From assembly GCA_030529125.1 (NCBI GenBank), contig JAUMXP010000024.1, positions 1-14,328 of the forward strand: a stretch of 14,328 nt of DNA, written 5' to 3'. Below, in pieces: positions 6,001-13,825 of this stretch. Every line of letters starts with the position of its first letter. The stretch's first letter is position 1. The stretch comes from Eubacteriales bacterium. Its GTDB lineage: Bacteria > Bacillota > Clostridia > Oscillospirales > Acutalibacteraceae. A program made the position numbers and the translations under genes. The notes beneath the pieces were generated by a model. The model was not told where the DNA came from and did no database searches. It saw only the letters and a list, made by a program, of their open reading frames with translations.

Positions 6001-8526
6001 AAAAACGGTCTTACAGTATCTAATACAGCACAGGTAACCGATAAAAATGGTGAGAAGTTGGATGCTGAAGATTTGGTTATTACCCTTATAATGACTGAGG
6101 GCTCAACTGTAACCAAAATTCCTGTTGACCTGACTTTAGCAACACACGGTGATTACCAGAGAGCGTTGCGTCGACTTCTCTGTGATGTGCCTTATGCAGG
6201 TATCGAAAATGTAGACGTAAATACCAGAGGATTACCTTCTAACTGGAGCTTAGAGTTCAGAGGTATTTACTACAACTTGTCAGAACAAGACAAGGATAAC
6301 AGCTACTTCTTAAATGTAGTAACAGGTGACGCTTGGTCGGGTATAATAGTTGACCAAGAATATGATTCAACTGGTGTTATCGATCCTGACGATGTTTCAC
6401 CAAGTGGCGAGAACATCTATGATAAGGATGATATGCGTGTTCGTATGCCACTGGAGCCTGTTTACTATATGTGGAGAGGACATCAGCTGCAAATAACCAA
6501 GGATAAGTTGTTTACTGACTTGAAAGAGGCGATGAACTCATCAGGTGAGTATATTTATCCTGAGTTTACATCTTTAGATTCGAGTGCTGTTACAGCTGTT
6601 ACAATAACAAACTCTTCTGGAAGACCGACTGCCTTTAATGGTGTATCTGTCAGCGGAACTACTTTGAAATGCGACTACTCTGTTGTAGGTTCTTACACCT
6701 TCTATGTAACACTCACATATTCGGGTTCCAACACAACAGTTGTGCCGGTTCAGGTGTTTGTACTTGATGTTCAAGATGAGGTGTTTGTTTTAGACTACGG
6801 CCTGTCAGCAAACCTGACAGAGGATGGTGAAGTTTTCGCTGATGACAATGTCACCGTAGACAGCAGAAGTACAGAATACCGTATGCTTGGAATTAGCGAA
6901 TCTACACCGGAGTACACAGTTGGAACAAACAACATTACTTTTGCAACTGACTCAGACAATACTATTGATAGAGGCAAGGACGCTGACGATAAGAATAATC
7001 TTGGCTTTGGAGAATATAAGCTCGACGACGGCGTTCTCACTTACACTCCATCTGAGTTTATGGAGGGTGCAGATACTATCTGGAGTGCTGTCAGAGTATC
7101 CGAGGATATGGATACAACACAGGCAATCGGTAATGTTGATATCAATAAAGAAGTTGAAATGTTCAAGTCCGTGACAGTTGTACCTGCTAATGTAGTTTAT
7201 TACGAAGATTGCTTTGCAGATATTGACTATACTGGTGCGACAACCTCCAATACAATCGAAGTGTTGGGAACACTGTCAGATTCAGTTAGTATGAACCAGA
7301 GCATCAATCAGGATATGAACTATGGCTTTGATGATGGTGCATATGCCGCAGACCAGAATGTTGAGCTTAGCCATGGTATTTGTACAAAAATTCCGATTGT
7401 AGATGCAGACAACAATCCATCAACACGAGAAGTATCCGCGACATTTACATTCAAGGGTACAGGTTTTGAGCTTATCAGTCGTACAAATGCGCTAGATAGT
7501 GCAACGATCGTCATAGACCTTATTTATCCTGACGAAACAGTAAAGCATATTCCTGTAATTACAGAGTTTGACCACGGTGCAGACGGTGGTAACGAAGAAA
7601 TATATCAGGTGCCTGTTATCAGAATAGAAGGTCTTGATTATGGAGAATACACCGTTAATGTCGTTGGTGTACCGTCCTATGACTGGAGCGGTTCGACAAT
7701 GGGAAATATAAGAACGACATATCTGTATGTTGACGGTGTGCGTATTTATAATCCTATCAAAGGCTCCAAAGAAGAAAACTACTACGGAGATGAAAAGGGC
7801 TCCAAGTTTACTGAGTTGAGAGATCTTATACTTATGGGCCAGGGCGTGGCAGCTTCCTACACAGCTAATGAAAGCATCAACCTTTCATATGCTGATATTT
7901 ATGTATCTGAGGATAGAAATAAAAACGATAAATATACTTCTAATGTAGGAGGTCTAGACCAGCTTAATATTGTAGGACCTAACAACGAGGTATATATTAA
8001 TGCGACCTCAAGCGATTACGCAGTTGTGCTGTATGTCAAACCTGCATCAACGGGTACTCCTGTTCTTCAGATAGGTGTTCACGATGTAGACGAAAAGGCG
8101 TTCTATGGTGTAACAAATGGTCAGAATGAGTTTTCTTCTATGCGAGTGGGCGTTGATAACGACGGAAAATTTGCATGGACTGAACAAGTAAAGATAACCA
8201 GCGGTACAGAGCAGTATTACAATATTGATATTACCAAGTGCCCTGTGGTTGACGGATATTACCAGGTAGTAATTGATGTTGATGGTTTCATTTCCTTTAC
8301 AAATGTTAAGCACAACAATGTAGAATTTAAAACACTTCAGGAATATGAAGCAAACACCGTTATCACATATCTTGATAATAAATTGGCTATATTTGATTGT
8401 AACGGAAACAAAATAGAAATAACTGATCCTGACAAGTATCTTAACATTGCAGCTCTGACTACACAGTTGGACGCAGAAGATACCTTGAGTACAAATGCAG
8501 TATCAAAACGCGATTCTATTAACTAA
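3085..8526 (+). CDS. Giant secreted protein with ricin-like and fibro-slime domains
   Basis: Protein of 1813 residues; ATG at 3085 with GGGAGGG six bases upstream, two bases after the previous stop. Signal peptide 1-38 (cleavage near VEA-A). Two ricin-like beta-trefoil modules follow, about 52-214 (DGVYIIRLASNPDYVL, ending MMEWILEPV) and 223-360 (GTFALKN, YYTLTNRGNGRYI, NEKWSIIP), a fold that usually binds sugars. Residues about 421-915 form a fibro-slime/PA14-like domain: IKLFDYRADGMLFEY at its start, EGDDDVYMFINGQLVLDIGG at 819-838, and NMRIFTNIEIS at its end. Some 900 residues of beta-rich, Ig-like sequence follow. The C-terminus (STNAVSKRDSIN) has no LPxTG motif, membrane segment, dockerin or SLH repeat, so attachment to the wall is unexplained. 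Probably a glycan-binding adhesin or matrix protein; the ligand is unknown. Confidence 0.82.
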   Translation: MKIKNLCNRAISFALSLILVFGMVTVGLIATPLTQVEAATTVTTADLSKRAYLDGVYIIRLASNPDYVLSGRMSVGAMTIQKYTPGSEGQMFVVMSNKADVLENSTYGRDYGIRPVNIDWFLATKNSTGATQNETNTQTTTKNLKGENFPQPEAITNQMLWYFEELGNNKFKIRAKSCPEYTLATKTATPTGMTALYDYACSNAKMMEWILEPVCVSKRVSSGTFALKNYYWWSGTNDTIAVNGTYHDGKTAMCMNNSGGRSTEGNYMQLYRADFTHAMYYVIDETSDGYYTLTNRGNGRYIRANDSTGNVELGTYADGTPADNEKWSIIPITCAGSNRYAFVNFKSGLYLGTVGDAITQGTKVNTSKIREDRIGWQGKSIWCLHSELEFAENYQQADLVAYDTDVYASTFDKSNTISLPIKLFDYRADGMLFEYASNESTATTKTHTNGAVYNMGNNLGFGLTFGSNGYNSGNLGSWYGKAIGTNYNSTAGAFGTTGYTNSVLQVNAKNTDVDFSVDKVVKALGYTLFQDQTSGWASVGLMQPALAEDGYPIYSEKTVTYVANMLKQTLMISQKTGNNYNYNHVTGEANFASSNGSTLAMSLRYMLSGNTSPSTALSNVAIGNYAQTHAKRAQLIQPFNDVKAANAINTFMDAAYFLLNSLFLEDSYNNYSNNNVPYTSIVLTSVQNKDGRTGYIFDSAFTDNASAYKGASAVKYNSSDGTIRNTSAAGKSMVYWGNAKDAIAARHSFMPIRTTDGDTSNVYGAQSQTNSPYVFDDGVTSSHTGGTNPEYKNRNYNFILQSEGTFIYHEEKDLFFEFEGDDDVYMFINGQLVLDIGGAHAITATSMDVNDYVDWAWSIKENPSAYSALSEADKARVDAFAIYDGDQVEMKFYYMERHGYGSNMRIFTNIEISSTDIDVEKTAYQDGVQLDYDAIVNTEEPVEYGFTLTNTANHNLFCLTYDDDDIGVTIDYKNGLTVSNTAQVTDKNGEKLDAEDLVITLIMTEGSTVTKIPVDLTLATHGDYQRALRRLLCDVPYAGIENVDVNTRGLPSNWSLEFRGIYYNLSEQDKDNSYFLNVVTGDAWSGIIVDQEYDSTGVIDPDDVSPSGENIYDKDDMRVRMPLEPVYYMWRGHQLQITKDKLFTDLKEAMNSSGEYIYPEFTSLDSSAVTAVTITNSSGRPTAFNGVSVSGTTLKCDYSVVGSYTFYVTLTYSGSNTTVVPVQVFVLDVQDEVFVLDYGLSANLTEDGEVFADDNVTVDSRSTEYRMLGISESTPEYTVGTNNITFATDSDNTIDRGKDADDKNNLGFGEYKLDDGVLTYTPSEFMEGADTIWSAVRVSEDMDTTQAIGNVDINKEVEMFKSVTVVPANVVYYEDCFADIDYTGATTSNTIEVLGTLSDSVSMNQSINQDMNYGFDDGAYAADQNVELSHGICTKIPIVDADNNPSTREVSATFTFKGTGFELISRTNALDSATIVIDLIYPDETVKHIPVITEFDHGADGGNEEIYQVPVIRIEGLDYGEYTVNVVGVPSYDWSGSTMGNIRTTYLYVDGVRIYNPIKGSKEENYYGDEKGSKFTELRDLILMGQGVAASYTANESINLSYADIYVSEDRNKNDKYTSNVGGLDQLNIVGPNNEVYINATSSDYAVVLYVKPASTGTPVLQIGVHDVDEKAFYGVTNGQNEFSSMRVGVDNDGKFAWTEQVKITSGTEQYYNIDITKCPVVDGYYQVVIDVDGFISFTNVKHNNVEFKTLQEYEANTVITYLDNKLAIFDCNGNKIEITDPDKYLNIAALTTQLDAEDTLSTNAVSKRDSIN

Positions 8527-8548
8527 TGTAAAGCAGGAGGAACAATCA

Positions 8549-8803
8549 ATGAGAAAGAAATATGGAAAACCCGGAATTATTGTTGAAGAGTTTGCTTTGA
8601 CACAGCAGATTGCTGCTTGCACGGTTAATATATCTTTTGGAACATCGCAGTGTGTAATAGAAGATATTGACTCAACAGCGCAGATGAAGAATCTGGCTGC
8701 ATCGGGTATGTTTACAAATGAATGTATAATACCTGCATCTGTTGGACAGGAGTTTGATGGTATCTGTTACCACACAAATGTACAGAGTATTTTTAGTTCA
8801 TAA
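8549..8803 (+). CDS. Small four-cysteine peptide, candidate RiPP precursor
   Basis: Protein of 84 residues; ATG at 8549 with AGGAGG eight bases upstream. The first third, KKYGKPGIIVEEFALTQQIAAC, is amphipathic and leader-like (charged start, KPxIxVEEF, then an IAAC junction). The remainder carries four cysteines (C24, C35, C59, C73), a CYH turn and a Ser-Ser C-terminus. There is no signal peptide, membrane segment or recognised domain. I recall Firmicutes peptides with a similar KPxIxVEEFxLxQxIA start, but know no assigned function. Its stop overlaps the start of the kinase-like gene (TAATG, 8801-8805), implying coupled translation. PqqD-like and radical SAM genes share the operon. These make it the obvious candidate substrate; modification itself is inferred. 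It could instead be an unmodified small regulatory or metal-binding protein. Confidence 0.75.
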   Translation: MRKKYGKPGIIVEEFALTQQIAACTVNISFGTSQCVIEDIDSTAQMKNLAASGMFTNECIIPASVGQEFDGICYHTNVQSIFSS

Positions 8804-9666
8804 TGAATTCGTATAAAGAACTGATGTTTTCTGTTGGGGGCATAGGCTTTTTAGTGTCTATGCCCGAGCAACTATCTATACCTTATGAATTTTCGAATTT
8901 TGTCGTACAAAAAGCTGAGATAAAAGAACGAATTACAATAAAACTAATAAATGAACCAGTAAGAATAGACGGACATCTCTTCCATCGCGAAGAAGGTCAG
9001 CTTGTGTACAAGGTGGCAGACGGGTGGATAAGATGTTTCCCTCGTTTTGATGCCAAAGACGGGTTGTGTACGACGCTTTATTTGAGAGATTCAGGAAACC
9101 ACACTTTGTATATTCCACAAGATGAACAGAGTATTTACACGGTTGGAAAGAATCTTATATCCGTGTTGGCAGGAGAATATCTGCTTATGAAGAATGATGC
9201 AATCATTCTTCACAGCTCGGTCGTTTGCTATAAAGGCAAGTGCGTCCTGTTTTCAGGTCGGTCCGGAGTCGGGAAATCTACTCAAGCAGATATATGGAAC
9301 AAGGCTTTTAATGCTGAGATTATCAATGGCGACAGATGTGTAATCGCTAAGAGAGATGATGCTTTTTTTGGATGTGGTTCACCATACGCAGGGTCTTCCG
9401 AAATTTTCAAACAAAAGGAAGCACCGATTGCAGGTATAGTTTTTGTATCTCAAGGAAAATCAAACAGAATATACCCAGTCAGCAAAAAGGAAGCTTTTTT
9501 CAGAATCTACTCTCAGTGTGTTGTGAATACATGGGACGCATCTTATACAAAAAAGATGTGCGATTTTACAGATATACTTATAGAGAAAACACCTATGTAT
9601 ATTTTGTCGTGTAAACCAGAGTTATCCGTAGCAGAACTCGTTAAACAGCAACTGTATAGGGGTTAA
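8803..9666 (+). CDS. HPr-kinase-like P-loop protein
   Basis: Protein of 287 residues, starting at the ATG that overlaps the stop of the preceding peptide gene. The C-terminal half is an HPr kinase/phosphorylase-like nucleotide-binding domain: an HSSVV strand with H137, the Walker A loop GRSGVGKST at 152-160, and an NGDR motif at 175-178 in the place of the catalytic or second acidic motif. The first about 125 residues are a poorly conserved beta-rich region. True HprK has a different N-terminal domain and the signature GDSGIGKSE. Truncated HprK-like proteins are known in RiPP loci, such as the lasso peptide kinases ThcoK and PsmK, which phosphorylate a C-terminal serine of the precursor. Other homologues sit in polysaccharide or PqqD-linked operons with unknown substrates. 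The tight coupling to a peptide ending in Ser-Ser suggests that peptide as substrate; this is inference. Confidence 0.78.
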   Translation: MNSYKELMFSVGGIGFLVSMPEQLSIPYEFSNFVVQKAEIKERITIKLINEPVRIDGHLFHREEGQLVYKVADGWIRCFPRFDAKDGLCTTLYLRDSGNHTLYIPQDEQSIYTVGKNLISVLAGEYLLMKNDAIILHSSVVCYKGKCVLFSGRSGVGKSTQADIWNKAFNAEIINGDRCVIAKRDDAFFGCGSPYAGSSEIFKQKEAPIAGIVFVSQGKSNRIYPVSKKEAFFRIYSQCVVNTWDASYTKKMCDFTDILIEKTPMYILSCKPELSVAELVKQQLYRG

Positions 9667-9687
9667 AATAATAAGGATTGAGAATGT

Positions 9688-12585
9688 ATGAAATTTAAGT
9701 GGACAAAATCTTGTTTAGTTTTTTTGATGATATTAACCATAGTGTTGTCTTCTGTATTGACAGGGGTATCGGCACTGGATAATGGTAATGTGAAATATTT
9801 ATTTGATAGTTACAGTGCAAGCAGCGGAGAATTCACTATTGATGACAGCTCAAGCTTCTATTTTGTCTCATCTAAAGAGCCGAATGAAGAGATGTCAAGG
9901 GTGCTAAAGCTGACGGCATCTGAATTTGCCGCGGCAAAGATTCCGAGCGCATCAGCACTTCCGGTTTATTGGGGCACCAAGTCAGATTATCGTGACGGAG
10001 ACATTCTGATTATGCTTGATAGTAGTATCAGTAATGCCGAGGGCTTTAAACTTGCGGTAACAAGCAAAAATATTACAGTTAGCGGTAGCACTAGTGCAGG
10101 TATTCGCTATGGACTTATGTCATTACTTAAGGTGTTTTTGTTTCAGGATAGTAACACCATTGGATGTTTTTCTGCAACCGATGCTCCAGATACAAAAGAA
10201 AGGACAGTCATGCTTGACTGTGCCAGAAAATATCTTTCTGCCAACTGGATAAAAAACTATATCCGTGAAATGGCTTGGATGGGATATAACACACTTGAGC
10301 TTCATTTGACAGAAGAGCAGGGTATCCGAACGGATATCTGGGACAGTAATTATTTTACCTCTACTAACGGGAACGATTTTTCATGGATATGTGGTAGCAA
10401 GGTTGCCCGTTGGGTTGAAAATTGTTCGGACCCTGATGCAGGAAAATATCTTAAAGCATCAGAAATGGTCTCAATACTTGAAACAGCAGAGCTTTACGGA
10501 ATTGAGGTTATCCCGTCGTTTGATTTGCCGGGACACAGCAACTACCTTACTCTGACCTACAGACAGTATGCGTATAACAATCAGAACACATTTTCTTTCA
10601 AATATAACGGTATTACATACAACAAGAATGGTTATGTAGAAAATGGCACTACAAAAACCTTCAACACCTCTACATATCCAAATGCTAATTATTGGATAAT
10701 AAACTTAGGCAAAAAGGAGTACAGCGATTGGAATAATGAAACTCACTGGCGTTATAATGCTTGTGTCGATGTTGCTAACCCATATGCAAGAGCGTTTCTT
10801 CTTGCCTTGGTAGAAGATTATGCTGACTTTTTCAAGCAGTATGGCTGTAAAAAATTTAACCTTGGTGCAGATGAGGTGGTGTTGAATAACAGCAGCACTA
10901 CCTTTGCGGTAGGCTGGGATACCTATGCCCAGAAACACGTAAGCGGTGGTTCTGTAATGTATGATACCTTTACAGATTTCATAAATGAAGCGGCTGCTCT
11001 GCTAAAAGAAAAAGATTATTCAGTTCGTGCTTTCAACGATTTTCTGTGCAGAAGTGGTGGTAAAGTAGCCCTTGACCCAGATATTGATATTTGCTTCTGG
11101 GATCAAACATCAAGCGCACAGCCGGTGTCCTATTTTGTTTCGCAGGGCAGAACAATTCATAACTGTATTGCTGAATACACTTATTATGTTCTGCGACTTT
11201 CACCATCAACATCATCGTATGCCGGTATGGACACCCGAGATCCTGCCAATAAATCTTTTAATTTCCACCATGCTACTGCAGATTTGATATACAACGAGTG
11301 GAATCCCACAAGAATGTATACTGACACAGAAACCAGTCCAACAATAAGTGGAAGTCAGCTTGGCGGAGGATATTTCCTCGTGTGGTGCGACTATGCAGGT
11401 TTTAACACTGAAAGCCAGATATGGAACGGCATAGACTCCGCGGGTAAGTACAATATCCGCGAGCGTATGTGGTCAAACATAATAAAAATGTGGAACCATG
11501 AGATTAACAAATCCTTTAGCTTTACAAATTTCACAGCTTTTGTAAAAGACATCGGGGACTTCCCAGGATATATCTCTTGCTCTGCAAACACATCTTTACC
11601 AGAAGTGTCAGAAATTGAGCCTGCTTGTCTTGCAGATCATGCAAGATTACGTCTGTTGCTGGAAACAAAGGTAGATTCGGAAATATATAGCGAGGAAAGC
11701 TATCAGAATTACCTGGATGCAAAAGAAGCCGCAGAAATAGTTGACAGTAATCGTAGAGCTACTCAGACTGAAGTGGATAAAGCAGTAGATGCGCTGAAAG
11801 CTACAATGGACGCTCTTGAGAAAAAGGCCTTGTTGGTTACAATTGAGCATAAAGTGAAACTGGGCGATGTTATTGATTGCTTCTATACAGAAGAGGCGTA
11901 TGTTGCCGCAGGGGTTGAGTCGCTGATTCATTACAGTAATCAGCCGGGATACAAGTATAAAAGTGTTGAGGGCGCAACTTTGCTCGAAGGTTTTTTTGGA
12001 ACAGGCGGCATAACAGGAAGCCTAATTGTAAACACTAAATCAGACTGTACTGTTACTATTTGGTATGAGCCAAATGGTAACTATGACTTGCTGTTGCAAG
12101 CAATCAGCGAGAAAATCGGTGGATATTCGTACGACAGTGTTGCTTTGGCTGCTTATAATTCAGCCCTCGAGAACGCAACTGATAAATACTTGAAGGCTGC
12201 GAATAAAACAGAACCTATGACTAAACAGGAAGTAGATGAAGTTATGTCTGACTTGCAAATGCTACAGACAGAGCTCTTTGTTCCTTCCAACGAGGAAACA
12301 TGGGTAGAAACTGCCGAAGTCAACTCTTCTGTTGTTTCAAAAGGTAAAAAAGCTGTATTTATCTTTGATACTTCCGCAGATGTAAAGAGCATAAAAGCAA
12401 CTATGAATGGCGAAACAGTAAGTGTAGATGAATACTATGGCAGTCTAAGCACAGATAGTCAGGGAGATATTCACAAGAATTGGTATATAAGCATATCTAT
12501 TGATGAAGAGGGTATGTATACATATGATTTATCAGTTATTGGTAACACTGAGCTAACTTATAGCTTTGATGTGGAATGCAAGTGA
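9688..12585 (+). CDS. Secreted GH20 beta-hexosaminidase / lacto-N-biosidase-like enzyme with FIVAR repeats
   Basis: Protein of 965 residues with signal peptide 1-29 (GVSA-LD). A GH20b-like N-terminal domain spans about 45-165 and ends where the catalytic barrel begins (ERTVMLDCARKYLSANWI, 171-188). The barrel has the family landmarks: LELHLTEEQG (203-212), PSFDLPGHSNYL (276-287), the catalytic pair D395-E396 in NLGADEV, and later ICFWDQ and a tryptophan-rich LVWCDYAGFNTE. GH20 enzymes remove terminal GlcNAc or GalNAc, or lacto-N-biose, through substrate-assisted catalysis in which the Asp holds the acetamido group and the Glu is the acid/base. Two FIVAR-type helical repeats (about 664-711 and 811-864) flank a small beta domain, and an Ig-like domain ends the protein. 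FIVAR repeats also occur in bifidobacterial lacto-N-biosidase, but substrate cannot be told here. No wall-anchor motif is seen. Only AAGGA, rather far upstream, serves as ribosome site. Confidence 0.88.
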   Translation: MKFKWTKSCLVFLMILTIVLSSVLTGVSALDNGNVKYLFDSYSASSGEFTIDDSSSFYFVSSKEPNEEMSRVLKLTASEFAAAKIPSASALPVYWGTKSDYRDGDILIMLDSSISNAEGFKLAVTSKNITVSGSTSAGIRYGLMSLLKVFLFQDSNTIGCFSATDAPDTKERTVMLDCARKYLSANWIKNYIREMAWMGYNTLELHLTEEQGIRTDIWDSNYFTSTNGNDFSWICGSKVARWVENCSDPDAGKYLKASEMVSILETAELYGIEVIPSFDLPGHSNYLTLTYRQYAYNNQNTFSFKYNGITYNKNGYVENGTTKTFNTSTYPNANYWIINLGKKEYSDWNNETHWRYNACVDVANPYARAFLLALVEDYADFFKQYGCKKFNLGADEVVLNNSSTTFAVGWDTYAQKHVSGGSVMYDTFTDFINEAAALLKEKDYSVRAFNDFLCRSGGKVALDPDIDICFWDQTSSAQPVSYFVSQGRTIHNCIAEYTYYVLRLSPSTSSYAGMDTRDPANKSFNFHHATADLIYNEWNPTRMYTDTETSPTISGSQLGGGYFLVWCDYAGFNTESQIWNGIDSAGKYNIRERMWSNIIKMWNHEINKSFSFTNFTAFVKDIGDFPGYISCSANTSLPEVSEIEPACLADHARLRLLLETKVDSEIYSEESYQNYLDAKEAAEIVDSNRRATQTEVDKAVDALKATMDALEKKALLVTIEHKVKLGDVIDCFYTEEAYVAAGVESLIHYSNQPGYKYKSVEGATLLEGFFGTGGITGSLIVNTKSDCTVTIWYEPNGNYDLLLQAISEKIGGYSYDSVALAAYNSALENATDKYLKAANKTEPMTKQEVDEVMSDLQMLQTELFVPSNEETWVETAEVNSSVVSKGKKAVFIFDTSADVKSIKATMNGETVSVDEYYGSLSTDSQGDIHKNWYISISIDEEGMYTYDLSVIGNTELTYSFDVECK

Positions 12586-13694
12586 GATCGATGAATAACA
12601 ATTACAGCATTAAACGATATATTTGTACTAAGGCGGCTCAAAAATGCCTTCCTGTTACGGGTACCTTTGAACTTACGGCAAGGTGTAATTTCCATTGCCA
12701 AATGTGTTATATCCGCAAATCGTCAAAAGAAGCATCTTGTACTAGCAAAGAGCTTTCTGCAAAAGAGTGGATAAGTCTGGGCAAAGAGTGCGCAGATGCA
12801 GGGCTTGTGTTTTTACTCCTTACAGGTGGCGAGCCTATGCTTAGAAAAGATTTTCCTGAAATATACAAAGGGCTTACAGATTTAGGACTGTCGATTTCAA
12901 TTAATACAAACGGAAGTCTCATAACAGACTCGATAAAGGAGTTGTTTGAACAAACTCCTCCTGCGCTAGTTAATGTATCTTTATACAGCATATCAAACGA
13001 AAAATACAAGTCTTTTTATGAGGCGGATAATGGGTTTGACAGAGTGATGAGTAATTTAAGGTGGCTTAAATCAAAAGGCATCACTTTCAATGTGAATTCA
13101 ACAATCACTCCTGAAAATGTTTCAGAACTGACTCAGCTAAGAGATATTGCTGACAAAGAAGGCTTTAATTTGAGGACAACAGCCTACAACTTTCCGCCTG
13201 TCAGAAGAGATAATTCGGAGGGCTTTGCTCGATTGTCCGCAGATATGGCGGGAAAACTTCTCGCACAGGACATTCTCGCTCGTAACGGCAGACAATATGC
13301 GGCTTCACTGCTAAAGAATGCAGATTTAAGTAGTGGTGTCATAGATGATTGTTGTATGAATACTGGCGAGAGTATGGGGTGTCTTGCGGGAAAAAGTCAG
13401 TTTTGGGTCACATGGGATGGCAAAATGACTCCTTGCGGTATGCTCAACACACCCGTCTCATATCCTTTGGATACAGGATTTAAAGAAGCGTGGAGTAATA
13501 TCGTTGAGGAAACACAGAGAATTCGGCTTTGCCCTGATTGTATGTCGTGTAAAGACAAACTGATGTGTACAAACTGTGCTGCAGTTACATCAGCAGAAAC
13601 TGGACGCTTTGACGGAAAGCCTGAGTATATGTGTGAGGTTACCCGTGCATACAGACAAGAGCTTGAGAGAATCACAGGAGAAATATCGGAATAA
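12576..13694 (+). CDS. Radical SAM/SPASM enzyme, candidate peptide-modifying
   Basis: Protein of 372 residues from the ATG at 12576, which overlaps the GH20 stop by ten bases; the ATG at 12591 (five bases after that stop) is an equally possible start, and neither has a clear ribosome site. The CxxxCxxC cluster is C37, C41 and C44 in CNFHCQMC, binding the S-adenosylmethionine-cleaving 4Fe-4S cluster. GGEP is at 84-87. The C-terminal SPASM region has the expected series for two more clusters: C269, C287 (TPCGML), C319-C322-C325 (CPDCMSC), C331-C334 (CTNC) and C353. SPASM proteins make carbon-carbon or thioether crosslinks and epimers in peptides, or mature sulfatases. With a PqqD-like protein and a cysteine-containing small peptide in the same operon and no sulfatase visible, peptide modification is the better guess. 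No fused recognition domain is present, which fits a separate PqqD-like partner. Confidence 0.85.
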   Translation: MQVRSMNNNYSIKRYICTKAAQKCLPVTGTFELTARCNFHCQMCYIRKSSKEASCTSKELSAKEWISLGKECADAGLVFLLLTGGEPMLRKDFPEIYKGLTDLGLSISINTNGSLITDSIKELFEQTPPALVNVSLYSISNEKYKSFYEADNGFDRVMSNLRWLKSKGITFNVNSTITPENVSELTQLRDIADKEGFNLRTTAYNFPPVRRDNSEGFARLSADMAGKLLAQDILARNGRQYAASLLKNADLSSGVIDDCCMNTGESMGCLAGKSQFWVTWDGKMTPCGMLNTPVSYPLDTGFKEAWSNIVEETQRIRLCPDCMSCKDKLMCTNCAAVTSAETGRFDGKPEYMCEVTRAYRQELERITGEISE

Positions 13695-13825
13695 AGCTTT
13701 GCGGTTACCTTCAAAAGCGGAGTTGAATCAGCTTTTAAAATCAGGGTTAATTTCACTGTTTTTCTTGGTTTATGCGACTTTTCGCAAACATATATTATAA
13801 TCTGTTTAAGAGGGAGAACTGCATC
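13695..13825 (+). promoter_or_regulatory. Intergenic leader with TATAAT box and a short inverted repeat
   Basis: Follows the operon. AAAGCT just after the radical SAM stop and AGCTTT about 35 bases later could close a loose stem, but no clean terminator is visible. TGCGA/TCGCA (13773-13777 with 13782-13786) is a small hairpin or operator. A perfect TATAAT (13796-13801) lies 25 bases before the next gene, but no good -35 box stands at the right distance. Probably a weak or regulated promoter for the broken gene downstream. Confidence 0.3.

Noticed and set aside
8300..8526. LPxTG or SLH anchor at the end of the giant protein
   Set aside because: The C-terminal residues contain neither a sorting motif nor a hydrophobic tail.
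8495..8548. Longer version of the four-cysteine peptide starting at 8495
   Set aside because: That part overlaps the end of the giant gene, and the AGGAGG at 8535-8540 fixes the start at 8549.
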